Made by a program: the position numbers and the translations under genes. This document shows positions 1 to 11,615 of a DNA stretch of 64,000 nt, in pieces. Origin of the DNA: Paragonimus skrjabini miyazakii (lineage: Eukaryota > Platyhelminthes > Trematoda > Plagiorchiida > Troglotrematidae); NCBI GenBank assembly GCA_014338405.1, contig JTDE01000140.1:211611-275610 (forward strand). Direction: 5' to 3'. The notes under the pieces are model-generated. The model was not told the DNA's origin, did not search any database, and was given only the letters and a program-made list of their open reading frames with translations. Each line of letters opens with the position of its first letter. Within the stretch, counting starts at the first letter, position 1.

Positions 1-66
1 TAGCAAACTGACCGCAATTCGATGACACTAGTTTGTTCGTAAAAACATCTTGTTGAAGACTTGCAG

Positions 67-1549
67 TTCATCTGACCTTGAATGGTTCCCACTCATTATT
101 AACCTACACATGCGGGAAATTGCCGCGATTAAGGGATATACGTCTGTTTTGTGTCTAGAACAGCTAGTGAGGATAAGCGAGTGTGCTACTGTTGACTGAC
201 TTTGACCAATTAAATACCCTAGTTCCTCTTTCAAATGTTCTCTATAATTTTGCCATTCTACTTTCAAACTGGAATGACTGGAAATTTTATGAAAGTGCGA
301 CAGCTGCGACCAACTGTGCATGACATTCAATTTATATCAATCAACTCCCCTACTACTTATCATATATATTGACCAGATGGTGAACTACTGAAAACATATT
401 CGTTATGCTGTTTTTCACACACCATATGTTTCGATAATTCAATTAATTTTGTGCAAAGGAAACGCTTAGGAAATATTTACACCTAAATGATATTTTACAT
501 AATTGTGCTGCGAAAAACAAAATGATGGCTCAAACAAATGACCTCAATAACCACCATAGGAATGGTGAACAGTTACTTTGGTTTAGTTCCATCCCGCCTA
601 GAGGTTTAAATAAGCATCACAGTAGTAGTCTAGACATCTAATGGACTACAACGGCACGATCAAATGGGTTACTAACAAGTGTGCGAGTTAGTTTCTTAAG
701 CTGTTGTATGTCCATGCCTTATAAACAGGACTCGATAAGGCATTTGTGGTTAGTCTGCAAACCAGCAAACAATTATCACGACATCCATCCACAGTTTACA
801 TGGCTAAGATAGATACGGATAGGTTCCTCCTTATTGAATAAGCCCGTATTCGAATCCCGTTTCCTGCAATTTAAGCGGCTCAGTGAGTGTTTAAGTGGGC
901 TGAACGAAAGTTATTTTGATAGAGACGCTGAGGTTGAAACAGTGTCTCAATTACTAAGGTGTAATCTACTTTTACATAATAGAAAGAATGATAGGCACAG
1001 CTTATCATTGCCCTTTTGGTAGACAAAATAAGATAATTTCGAATCCAAAGCGTGCGTTATTTGGATAGCTAGTTGAAGGAGTTACGTACGTGATTTGCCG
1101 GGTCTTTGGACCACTGGATTTTGTTCTTTCAGGTTCTGCAGAATCTTTCCGACGGGGTTTATTGAAATTGGTTGCTTCTTACTGTCGCGCACGATGCGCA
1201 CCCGGAATACTAACATTAATCCATCATGACAGTGTAGATGCAGGATTTAAAAACAATGTGGTCGAGATGGTAAGGTTATTCTTATCGTTAACCGTGTGGT
1301 TTATACAGTGTCCTGTTGCTTGACACTCGATTGTCCAAATGGCTTTCAAAAAGAATCTGTTGGCCAAGCATTTTTGATGCCTGTCCCGCCCAGCTGTTTG
1401 ATTTTATCATGCGAAACAAAAGGGGATTTTGTTCAATTCAGATGTGGACAGTTGGATTTACATTGTCGATTTTGTACAACTTTCTGATTGATTGTGTTAT
1501 TTTAGTTACCAATACCAAATCTTGTTTTCATACGCTAAAATTTCACCAG
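67..1549 (+). CDS. Candidate multi-exon gene fragment, unidentified
   Basis: Four stretches on + can be read as exons in compatible phases: 67-166 (acceptor ..gacttgcag, donor gtgagg), 843-960 (donor gtaatc), 1133-1274 (acceptor ttctttcag) and 1309 to about 1549 (acceptor ttatacag, donor CAG|gtcact). The last intron would be 34 nt, a size common in flatworms. The joined frame has no stop over about 200 codons. The product would be soluble and moderately Cys-rich, with no signal peptide or motif I recognise; segments include LEWFPLIINLH, ESFRRGLLKLVASYC and FDACPAQLFDF. I cannot name a family. A SINE relic lies in the first intron and a Penelope-like element starts 0.5 kb downstream. Donors and acceptors were chosen by eye to keep phase, so a chance chain is a real possibility. 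Confidence 0.22.
265..335 (+). repeat. Old relic of the hammerhead SINE (3' half)
   Basis: The segment from gactggaaattttatg through tgcgacagctgcgacc to gacattcaa matches the body of the SINE at 11731-11787 at roughly three quarters of positions, without large gaps. The ribozyme part upstream is too decayed to fold. It is the most diverged copy of this family in the window. Confidence 0.55.
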
Positions 1550-2126
1550 GTCACTTTATCTTGATTCACATCCTAGTCCAAGATGCTGACAAACTGTCAT
1601 TTTGAGTCAAAACAATGGCACACTTAATGATCATCAAAATCGTCTTATGTGGTTTGGTAGCTGCTCCAATTAACATATATTCAAAAAAAATGTAGAGCAT
1701 TATCTACTGAATAAATTTGCCAAACCATATTTATTTAATTGCACCAGTGGCCTTTTTGAGTGGCTGTAAAGAGACAATATTTTTTACAACGCCATGATAG
1801 CCATCTCAGCACTCGGAACAAATTCTGTTTTCTTACATCAATAAATACAGGTTTTTCTGATGAGGCTCTCCGTCATTAGCTGGGTGCGTTCATTTTAAAT
1901 ATATTCGTGTCCTTATGAGTAAAACGATACTATTGTCTTCAGTTCTCAATTCGCTGTTCGAAAGACATGTTTTCAATTTGAGTCATGATCTAAATTGTAT
2001 TAGTTTGGACCGCGCTGGTTTGAGCCGTTCTGTGTCCACTTTTGACCTCGTGCATATTCTTACACAACAGATTCTGTGGACTAGAATACATTAGAACGCG
2101 TGTCGGTGATTTCACAAGCTATGTAG

Positions 2127-2910
2127 TCGATTGACGCTGATTCCATTTTTACGAACGTTCCGCTTCGAAAGACAGTTGAGATATGTGATTTTATTTCCAG
2201 CCAAAACTTTGATACAGGTATTCCATTTGAATATCTTATGGATATCATTTTACTGCGTACAGAAAATGTCAGTTTCATTTTTGAAGGACTTTCTTATAGA
2301 CAAGTATTTGGAGTGGCTATGGGCAGTCCATAATGCCCAACATTAGCCGACATTTCCTTGGGAATGATTGTACAGCGAATTTCACATAATATTGCCAAAG
2401 CCTTACTGTACAAACGGTGTGTTGACGATATTTTGATGATTACGGATACTGTCCATTTTGATTTATTTTTTAATCTTCCTAAATCTATTCAGCTGAACCT
2501 ATCGTTGTCTCACGAATGTGAATCAAACGGCACTTTAGCATTCTTAGATGTGTTCATCACTAGGCGTGGGGACGGAACATTACAGCGATCGGTCCATCGC
2601 AAAGCAACATGGGGCGGACAATACCTCCATTTCTCCAGCTTTGCTCCGATAGCATACAAGCGGGGTTTGGTTAAAACTCTATTTCATAAGGTGAGACATA
2701 TTTGCACCCCTGGTAAGTTGCAGATGAAATGAGAAATGCTGACAAAAACGTTACTGGCAAATGGATATCCTGAAAAGTCCATAGACATTCATAACATGAT
2801 GAGCAAATGCAATGAACCAGTACAAACAGGTCAAAAGAAAGACATTTCTATTTTTGTATTTCAAAAGCGATCATCTGGCAAGTGACATCAAGCACAAATT
2901 GCATTGTACC
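2127..2910 (+). pseudogene. Penelope-like reverse transcriptase fragment
   Basis: The frame opens with DSIFTNVPLRKTVEIC, the usual block before the RT palm, then FEGLSYRQVFGVAMGSP, a TAA at 2331, and CPTLADISLGM, which together form the conserved GxxMGSPxSPxLADI block. The catalytic block reads KRCVDDILMI: both aspartates are kept, the usual aromatic residue is Cys. LAFLDVFITRRGDG and the thumb-like NGYPEKSI follow in the same frame after a TGA at 2730. A frameshifted FKSDHLASDIK near 2860 matches the linker before the endonuclease. The RT would copy element RNA at a nicked chromosomal target. Family assignment is firm; function is lost. Confidence 0.85.
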
Positions 2911-2991
2911 CTATCCCGTATGCATGCGACTGCTCAATAACCCTCGGTTAAAACCACCAAAGAATCCGTTCTACACAATCGCGAACATAGT

Positions 2992-3091
2992 NNNNNNNNN
3001 NNNNNNNNNNNNNNNNNNNNNNNNNNNNNNNNNNNNNNNNNNNNNNNNNNNNNNNNNNNNNNNNNNNNNNNNNNNNNNNNNNNNNNNNNNN
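2992..3091. other. Assembly gap (100 N)
   Basis: One hundred N bases, inside the Penelope-like element between the linker and the endonuclease. A round 100 is the usual placeholder for a gap of unknown length, so the spacing across it is not reliable. Confidence 0.99.
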
Positions 3092-3314
3092 GCAGTCTGT
3101 CTGATCGTCCTGTCTCTCACGTTGTCTATCAGTTCACTTGCAGTTGTGCTGACGTTTACATAGGCAGAACAGACCAACAGCTATGTCAGATAATGGTAGA
3201 ACACGTCCCGAACTGGTTAAAACAATTCATGGCACAACAATCTGAAAACGGTGAATCCGCTACTCGAAGCCCTGCATCAATGATTGTCAAACACCTCATG
3301 ATAACAGGTCATTA
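3092..3314 (+). pseudogene. GIY-YIG endonuclease domain of the Penelope-like element
   Basis: The frame directly after the gap reads SHVVYQFTCSCADVYIGRT, with the GIY-YIG core (VY...YIGRT) and the CxC pair that Penelope-type endonucleases carry between the two halves. EHVPNWLK and MIVKHLMITGH follow, ending in TAG at 3313-3315. In this family the domain nicks the target DNA so that the RT can prime. The 73 visible codons cover the first half of a normal domain. Later residues of the C-terminal part appear only as diverged pieces (for example ALCAQKWLKQP near 3410) in the tail. Confidence 0.85.
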
Positions 3315-3665
3315 GGTTGACCCTCTTAGATCATTCAAAATATTCTTACGCAGTCAGAACCCGCAGCTATTGATCTTTAGCAAAGCCATGTTGATCAGAC
3401 CACACCAGTCGGCGCTATGTGCACAAAAGTGGTTGAAGCAACCCATAGGGTTGCCGTGATGGTGATGACATAATACGTGGTGTGACTGTATGCGTGTCCA
3501 TACCCTGTCTATATCCATTTGTGTTCCATATATAACTCGCATGTTTTACGTTTGCGACGGTTGAGAGTAAACGCAATGTCAACATATCGCTGTACATGTC
3601 TTCTTCTGTATTGATAAAGTTATTAAAGGAAACCCGTTATTTCAAGATTCTGTACGGTTGCACTA

Positions 3666-6600
3666 ATGTAGACAAATCACAGTTGAGGTGCTGACAGTCA
3701 GGCTCTACTCACGAGCTAGTGTGGCTGAGAGCCTGTCTATGATAATTCAAGCGTGCTAGTGAGATTCCAATGGATCAGCGGCCAACATGATTGCTTCATG
3801 AAAACGTGACCGGAATTCAAACCCCAGCAGTAAGAAATGAATAAACTACTGACATTCTGTGACAAAAGCGAAATTCCAGTATAATACGTCCTTTCATAAG
3901 GGGCTGGATAAAAAGTTAATTGGAATCCAAATGCTGAAATTAAATGAAGTTGTTGTTCATTCACAACAGTTTACAACTTGCTGGCATGTTGTTTCATTTA
4001 GTTCTGTCCCGTCATGCCTTATTAAGTAGGGTACAGTGAGTTCCTTTTCGTATTAAATCACCTGGACGAATTGACACTTAACGTATCAGTTTGAGCCATC
4101 TGACGCCCAACAGCCATGTTGAAACGAAACTTCATTCACTAAGGGAACTTCTTTATTATCCAGTTCACATGTTGTTGGGTTGCCAGTGCTGTCGCCCTTT
4201 AGAACTGGGATTTCTGTCCATAATGAGGCAAAGTTTGTCTCTAAACATCCTGTGTTCTTTCGTTCGTTTTGTTAATTTGAATGGCGTTTTCCACCAAATA
4301 TTTCCGCTTGTCCTTTTCCGTCCTTGGACAATTTTTGCTCAACGATGTCTGGTTTAACCTGTAGTGTTGTGCGTAATCATGCCTCTGCATGTATTGGCTG
4401 CGTCCTACAGTCACGCTGTGATGGTTCACTGAATTTTGAAATGGCCACGGGTTTGGCTTATTCGTCCAACACATTATGACAGATAGTAATCCACTGCGTG
4501 AACAAATCAGTGAATCCTGTAAGCCGACTGCGCACTACCAACGATCTTGCATTTGTACAGAATCCATAATAACATCAGCTTTTACTGTGCTCATTACGTG
4601 CGCCCAAAGCCATTTATTTAAACCATCAGTTTGTAAGCTCAATTTGCCAATCAGTAAACGTGACTTGTCTTGCAAGAACAAAACGGTCCTGACCAATTGC
4701 TTGTTTTCCATCGCTACTCGGGCTTATTCATCGAAGCTCAAAAGAGGTTTTCACAGTAATGCATGCCGGAGCGTAGAGCCTTTCATGAAAAACTGTGTTC
4801 CGGAAGTGGCTGCCTTCATACGAACGTCAGTATGAGCTGTTTCATATATTCCAGTAATGAATAATTTTGGTGAGCTATTATCCGACATCGATTTAAGTTC
4901 CACAAATGCCCACCAATGACTCAGTGTGAAGTGGAGTTTGTGTGCTACATAGCCTAAATAACAGGTGCAGCGAGAGTAATGTGTTATGAACAATCGTGTG
5001 GTTTATTGAGCATCAGATCGCAATACTAAGGAATACAGCCATTCATAAATACTTTTGGGGAAATCCAGTTTCAGAGTTGAGTGCATCAATTAAAGTGGTC
5101 AATAAATGTCGGCTGCAATGTCAATAATTATATGAAATATCAAATTGGGAAACCTGGGTTTCAAATTAAAGGTCAGCAGCCGTAAAAGAAATATATTGCA
5201 TTGAAATCTGAGTATCAGCAAAATTAAGCTGAGTGGGGATAAAACAGACTACAGATTACTTGAACGTTGATAAACCTCCCATTTGTATGGGGTTGCTTGT
5301 CAACTACAGTGAAAATTTGACGTGATTCGAACATTTGTTTTCCGTGCTTGATTCTCTTGTTGGAGTTCCACGATAATATTGAGAATCAAGGGCTCAAACT
5401 TTCAAACTTCTAGATGATCGTTTCAAAATGGCTTGTTCCCTGCTACCGTTTGGCTGTTGCAACACTAACAGATATTACTTTTCAGGGAAGATGATATATA
5501 AAGGTTCTGAATGCAAGCACAACACACACCACTTTATTGGAAACGGTCCAGCAAACCAAACTGATCAGCCTTGAGGTTAGGTATTTATGGACTGTTCACA
5601 GGCGGTTTACTATGTTAATTTGCCCGAGCTATGGCTAACTTCAGTGAGAACAAGTGGATGAAGGTTTAGTACTACAAGCATTCGAAACAATCGTCAGAGG
5701 AGCCAAATTATGAAAGCTTGTTTGGTCAAACGGGGATTGCGGACGAGAGTGTGAGCGCACGATAATTAGACCAGTGCTTCTTGCATGTTTACTTCGACTG
5801 TTGTGAATTATTTAAGCTCCCAAACTCATGCTGCCCAGGCCAATCTTGTTATGGGTCGGATGATCTCAAACAAAGTTAATGAGGAGCTACGGAATAGCAG
5901 CATCAAACACCGGATGCAAACAGATGAGTAATTAACCACGTGAATCTACGCATGGTTGATCACAATATGCTGAACCGTACTAGTTGACGGTTGTTCAACA
6001 TATGATGGCTGGTAAACGAGTGTAATGGCATTTGTTAGCACTACCCGTTTTGCTACCATTTATCATTATGGTCACCTATGCTCATCATTTGCCATCTGCG
6101 TTCAAAAACTGATTACAGTCGTTCACAATCTGTTGATTGGGTCCACAGTTTTACGCACCGATAGTCAACTGCTTCTGCTCAGTGTAAGCACAGTAAGATG
6201 AATCTAATAACTTATTAATAATGACACACTCGTGAATGTGAAAAATGTCATTTTTACATCTGGTGGATGAGGATGTCAGACAGACCAGTCAGATAAGGTG
6301 GGAGAATTATTTTTTCGGTTCACCTCCACTCACGTGTTGTCTATGTGATGCAGACAGCATGAATTTTTAATTTTTATTAACAACCTTAAAATGTGATCAG
6401 ACAGACAGAAATGAAGTGAAGAGTGTTGTTTCAAAACACCCTTACTTGTTGACGGACAGCCGAGTTTGAGTAGCTTGTATTGCCACTAGCCTGCCCTTGC
6501 TGTTCGACCGACCGTTCTCATCTGACCAATATGTTCTGAACAGTACTTATCGATGTGCACTTGTTCACAGGATTTGCTGGCAGCTAGACTATTTTGCTTA

Positions 6601-8829
6601 AGACCATCGTCTTCGAATGCGACCATGGAATTTTGCCAGTTTGTACAGCTAACATGGTGTCCAATAAGCATATTCCTTCTAAATTCTGTCTTCGTCATAC
6701 AACGTAGAATTACTGATGCCGGCTGTAAACGGTTTCCTTCCTCGCTAACTATTCACCTCTACACTGCCCCTGTAGGTGTAAGATTCCCCCATCACACTGG
6801 TCAACGGCATGAATAATGAGCTAACAGATTTACCCATGTTTGTCCCTCAAATTAAGTACTGACAGTCTTCATATCACAGAATTATTCATGAATCCTCCAT
6901 CTAACTTACCCGACTCGATTATTTACCGCGTACTATGTAATGTTGTAATATCCGCGTAATTATTAATTATTATTAACAACACCCAGCAGTGATGCAACTT
7001 ACGACACTTACAGTTCTGTCAACTTCAATATTTCCGTAGATAGGTTGGAACTGACAGGATTCATAGGCAAGGAATACTGGATTTTTCAGTGAGCAACGTC
7101 TATCTCTCTTTGTCTCATTATGTCAGTTTGTCTGGTTTCAAAATCAAAACAGTTTACTATACTTTTCTGTCTGTTAATTGACAAAATAGAGGATAGATTG
7201 ACGGATTGGTGAAAACCACGATGTTGAGCTTTGACGCTTGCGTGCATGGGACTTGTCAGATTTCCACTTACGTGCTATGGCGGAATGCTTCCTCAGTCAG
7301 ATTTCATAGTGCTATTGGTTATTGTCATGCGTGTGTGGATGACGATGGTTTGTGTGATCACCAGGACATTCATTCATAACTGATTTCCCATCTGACCTTG
7401 ATGTGAACTCAAAACAACATCATCACACAATAGTTTCTTAGAAGAAAATACATGGAAGCAAACCTGAGGCCAAGGGGAATTAAGAAAACAGCGTACTGTT
7501 GGTTTTCGTACCACCTCTTCTGATCAGCGTAGCCGGTCAGCTTTCACATTTCTGTCTACGATGACACCCAATTAGCAGACACTAAAACATTTACTCGACG
7601 GTAGACAAGCGAAAGTAGTTGCTGCGTAGCAGCCCTTTCTTTGATCCAAATGAGAAACTTATGGCGAATTCGAAACGGTGATTGCCACAGTTGTTGAGTA
7701 GCACAATTATAACATTGCGCTTACCAGGAAGAACCGCTACAAACAGTTACCCGTACCAACTACTTCACTTTCTATATTTACCTGACAAAACGATATATTA
7801 TTTTCTGTAATCAAACATTTGGTCAATCGCTATCATTGTTATCTAGGTGCAAGGCAATGAAAGCCTACACGAATAGAAAACAGTCTGTGAAGATTAAAAT
7901 TGGGTCTGTCGAGGCTCTGACAGGATGGAACCCTCAGTTTTCACATTTGCTTAAGGCTGGTCAACCTCGTGTGATTTGTGAAACCAACCAATTTGGATCA
8001 AGCTTGAATTACTTGTTACCCCCTACAATGTTTCTCATTTTTTGACTATTCATCCTCGAGGCACGCTTACAAGCGACGATAACCTGACATTATGTCCACC
8101 GTCGTAGGATTTTAAACTTGCAATTCACCAAGCTCAGGTTGACTCGGAGTAACGTTGATGGCAACATCTTGTAAGCTCTTCCGTTTGCAAGCTGATTTTA
8201 TTCGAAAGTGTGCAATGAGCCTGGATCCTCACGATTTGAGTATGTCACTCAAAAGATATTGACATCTAAGTGTTGTGCATGAGTTGAACAAAGGCTGCTG
8301 CCATTAAAACTCTGATTATGCTAGGCATATTTCTCATTTTCTACGCAGTGTAAACAAACCAGCCCATTCGTTACTCCTATAAGCTTATCGAAGTCAATCC
8401 TTAGTGTCTGTTTCCCATAAATTTTCCCGATTCAGAGATTGGGATTACCCATGCTCCTACCGAACACCATCGCCTTTCTTCAGATCCACTTTGTTTTGGT
8501 CGTTTATGAGCACTGTTCAGACTAACTTATTGAGCAGATCCTACTTGCCATAATGTTCACTTGACAGACGGGTCACTTGGTCTCTACCCTTATACGGGAT
8601 AGGTTCAAAACACATCTCCAAATGATACAAATGAACTTAGAACCTTATCTATCCTGTTTCGCGATTACGAAATGTCCTCTTGTAACCGTGGACTTCATTA
8701 AGGTAGTATGGAATTGGTTTTATATTTTAGGCTGTAATTATTAGCCAGTTGTTTGCAACCATAAAAGCCTTCGTCGGATTGAAATATCTCACCTGTTACG
8801 TGTAGTAAACTCTTTTTAATTAACGGATA
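3666..8829. other. No recognisable gene or repeat
   Basis: About 5.2 kb of AT-leaning sequence. I see no transposon motif, RNA gene or tandem array. Several stop-free stretches flanked by splice-like sites exist (4757-4829 and 6571-6775 on + are the best), but they are no better than chance expectation. Confidence 0.5.
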
Positions 8830-9095
8830 TGTAGGCGGTCTACTGTAACAAAAGTACATCTGACAGCAGTAGGGATAGTATCTATAACGGGAATTGCCTC
8901 AGGTCAACGGTTGAAACGGTTCATACAAGTGAGAACGTAAGAATTGCTATTAGATATAGGCAATGGACCAACAATATCCACACGTACATGGTCAAACTGT
9001 GGATCGGGTGCGGCAAGAGTTCCAAGTGTAAAGTGTGTATGCCGAATAACTTTAAAACGTTGACAAACGATGCAACTTTTCACCGAACCTCAAAA
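8830..9095 (-). pseudogene. Gypsy integrase fragment
   Basis: The - strand reads KSCIVCQRFKVIRHT, the second half of the HHCC zinc-binding region, then LGTLAAPDPQFDHVRVDIVG with the first catalytic Asp of the DDE core in VDIVG, then NRFNRWPEAIPV, the strongly conserved block after it. The frame dies near 8830. The second Asp and Glu are not seen, so only the start of the catalytic core survives. Integrase would insert the cDNA copy into the chromosome. Confidence 0.8.
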
Positions 9096-9539
9096 CTCTA
9101 TGTTCGTATTTCGCCGTGCAAAGTTCTAAGCAATGAGTCGTTTTGTGGCATATATTCTTGAGTATGACAAGTTATGCATAGCATAGAAAACTTGTCGTCG
9201 CATAGACGACGATACCAGCGGTCGGCGTATGGCAGTAGCAATAATAATTAATAATAATAAATAAATAATCGGAAATACTGAGATGGATATACAACGGACA
9301 TGGAACTGTGGTCGAAGCGAATAACCGCTGCACTTCTGTTTGAAACCTCGCCATTTAACCGAAATCCATATTAGACGAGGTATTGATCGAGTCCACGTCT
9401 GGACGTGTAAGAGCGTCAGCAACAGTGTTCTCAGCCCCTGGAATGTATCAAATATCGTTGGTGAATTGAGCTATATAATCTAGATGACGCGCTTCCCGAG
9501 GTGAGTACCTGTCTGATTTTGCTTTAAGGACCCCCATTA

Positions 9540-9875
9540 AAGGTTTATGATTTGTATACACAGACAATTACTTGCTTTCCAAGAGGCTCGGAAGTGACGC
9601 ATTGCCCTGTAGATTGCTAGCAATTCACATCCAGATGTACTGTAACGTGATTCGGCAGGTGGAATTTTGTGCGAGACGAATCCTAGTGGTTACTGGGATT
9701 TAGGAGCAGTTTGTTGTAAGACTGCATCAACTGTTGTGCTAGACGTGTCGACAATAAGTGATAGCGGTGTGTTGGTTTGTAAATGAAACAACGTGAGATT
9801 TTCTGTGAGGGAAGCTCTCACCTTTTCAAAAGCTGTGATAACTTGGTCTGGTATGCTGTGTTCTTGGATTACCAA
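9540..9875 (-). pseudogene. Gypsy RNase H fragment
   Basis: The 9690-9875 part reads AFEKVRASLTENLTLF, the connection block, then LSLIVDTSSTTVDAVLQQT, the RNase H start where the first catalytic Asp is in LIVD. After a stop it continues as LGFVSHKIPPAESRYSTSG and ELLAIYRAMRHFR, which holds the catalytic Glu. This is the standard Gypsy RNase H order. It would remove the RNA template during cDNA synthesis. Further decay follows below 9600. Confidence 0.85.
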
Positions 9876-10481
9876 CTGGCAGGTCTGTCAGCGCCGCTAA
9901 CAACGATGCAAATTCAAATATAAAACAGCGATAAAAACTGACCATCCATTCCGGCCAATATGAGGCCGGAAGAGAGACACCTCTGAAAGATTCAAGTTTG
10001 CTCGCAGCTGATATAATTCCGTGTCAATCAATAATGTGACTCACAAAATGTAATGATTCAGAACCAAGCTTACATTCCTGGACATTGATTACGACGTCGT
10101 GATCTTGTAGTAGAGTACACAACAGGCGTAACTGTGCCATGTGTTCCTTCTGGTAGGCACTAGTAACTGAAATGTTATTCATATAAGCACAAACGAAAGG
10201 TGGATCAGAAAGAACCTGGCCAGTGAATCAGTATGATAATCGTGCAGCATTGCGTAAGCTAAGAGTCATGTGTAAAAATCCAAAACTACCGGATAGAGTA
10301 GTTTTTTCAGTTCTATGGACATTATCAGGATGGATCGATATCTGATGATTAGCGCGAAAGATGGCAATATGCGAAAAGCTTGTGTAACTCTAAAGATTTA
10401 ACGAAAGTCGTGGATGTGTGGTATCGGCTACCTATCGGGTAGAGCTATATTAGTTAGCACTTGGTAATCCCCACATGGTTT

Positions 10482-10829
10482 TCACTCGTTAGTGGTTTTT
10501 ATCGGAACCACGTGTAGTGTTGAGGCGCACATGTTTTTGGATGGTCGAACGATTCCGAGTTCAAACATGTGTTGAAATTCGTCTTTGGTTATGGCATATC
10601 TGTCTGGTGGTGAACGACGAGGACAAGGGAAAACTGCATTGCCATGAGTAATCACGGAATCAGTGATCGAGTGTTTAAGACATGACCTCTGAAAATTTGG
10701 CTTTGTTAATTCAGGAAATTTACGGAAACGATTTGCATAAGCGAAATTATCTAGTGATGAAAGTAATGAGTTGTACGGAACTGGTGAATATCGGCTGACC
10801 TTTGGCTGACAACTGTGCATCGGAGTCAA
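10482..10829 (-). pseudogene. Gypsy reverse transcriptase, N-terminal part
   Basis: The open frame contains RKFPELTKPNFQRS, VITHGNAVFPCPRRSPPDR and DEFQHMFELGIVRPSKN, then LHVVPIKT. This is the conserved entry of Gypsy RTs (consensus roughly PELT..., P...RPRRL.PD, EF..ML.LGIIRPS.SPW.SPLH.VPKK). The catalytic palm between about 9900 and 10480 is too broken to show a clear YxDD. Within the element it lies between the protease upstream and the RNase H downstream. Confidence 0.88.
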
Positions 10830-10923
10830 GCAGAAGTGTGTGTTTTAAATGAACCCACAAGTTACAGTGAATGAGGAAATCGGCCTTCAATATGGATGGA
10901 CGAATGTCTGAGATAACGAAAAG

Positions 10924-11175
10924 TCATCTATTTTCACGAAGTAGGCCACGGTTTAGTAGTAAGGACCGTTGTCCGCAAGCGCGAATGGGGGTGTCGTTGG
11001 CCATATTGATTGAGAAATTGGATGGAATAGGTGGCCTGGGCATTTCGGAGTAGGGGATAACACTGATGTTCGTTTCAATGTCCACTAAAAAGAAAAATCC
11101 CGAGTGTTCATCTGGATGTTCAGTGGATCCGACAAGTAAGTAAATAAAACTTGTTGATTTATGCTTAAACCACAT
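10924..11175 (-). pseudogene. Gypsy retropepsin fragment
   Basis: The frame has FFFLVDIETNISVIPYSEM, which aligns with the retropepsin active site FLVDTGAEVSVIP. The catalytic triad DTG is changed to DIE, so the enzyme would be dead. It is followed by NDTPIRACGQRSLLLNRGL, matching the flap-side block (NGTPIRTYG.RSL.L..GL). The position just before the RT fits the Gypsy order. Confidence 0.75.
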
Positions 11176-11615
11176 TTCCGTACATTAAAATTTACAGCCG
11201 TAAAACTGGAACCAACAGTGGTGGGTACCAATGGCCTGGCTTCTTCGTTCAGCTAGTAGAACGCTTGCCGATTTTGGCATGCTGTTTCTGCCGCTGTCTG
11301 GAATTCAATCGGAGACTATATTTTTCACTGTTAGGTCTCTTCTAAACGGTAGATCTGTTTGTTGAAGCGAAAGGGAAGATCTGTATTTCAAGGTAGACCA
11401 GGAAATAAACGTTTCTACCATCACTAGCCCAACTCGTATTGTTTCCTGGACTTGAAATTTGTTTACTACCGTAAGGCGCAGTCTAAATTATCAGGCGCGC
11501 ACGAACTGAATGCGAGTTGCATTATAGAGCGTGCTTCCATGATGTTGGTGACATTTTGGCTTTCGTCTGTGTAAGTCGTGTGCATGGGTTACTTGACCTC
11601 TGACTCATACTTGTT

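Larger units (their letters stand above)
2085..3665 (+). mobile_element. Penelope-like retroelement, 5'-truncated and decayed
   Basis: The order reverse transcriptase, linker, GIY-YIG endonuclease, 3' tail is diagnostic of Penelope-like elements. The RT reads from about 2127 and the endonuclease from 3092 to 3314. After it comes about 350 bp of tail, recognisable because a second copy at 13640-14100 shares it. A 100-N assembly gap (2992-3091) falls between linker and endonuclease. The first part of the RT and anything before it (including the terminal repeats often present in these elements) were not found. In-frame stops at 2331 and 2730 and a frameshift near 2740-2848 mean it cannot encode a working protein. 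Confidence 0.85.
8830..11200 (-). mobile_element. Ty3/Gypsy LTR retrotransposon pol, decayed
   Basis: Read along the - strand the order is retropepsin, reverse transcriptase, RNase H and integrase, the Ty3/Gypsy order (in Ty1/Copia the integrase precedes RT). All domains are interrupted by stops and frameshifts, so this is an old copy. No LTR pair was identified on either side. Sequence style (ELGIVRPS, LHVVPIKT, YSTSGCELLAIY) matches the Gypsy families common in trematodes, the CsRn1-type elements, but I cannot assign the clade without alignment. Confidence 0.85.

Noticed and set aside
28..330. 100-codon frame on -
   Set aside because: It overlaps the SINE relic and the better + strand exon candidate; no domain seen.
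1858..1890. CTGATGAGGCTCTC, a hammerhead-core-like string upstream of the Penelope element
   Set aside because: No GAAA after a second stem II strand and no pairing stem I; one core string alone occurs by chance.
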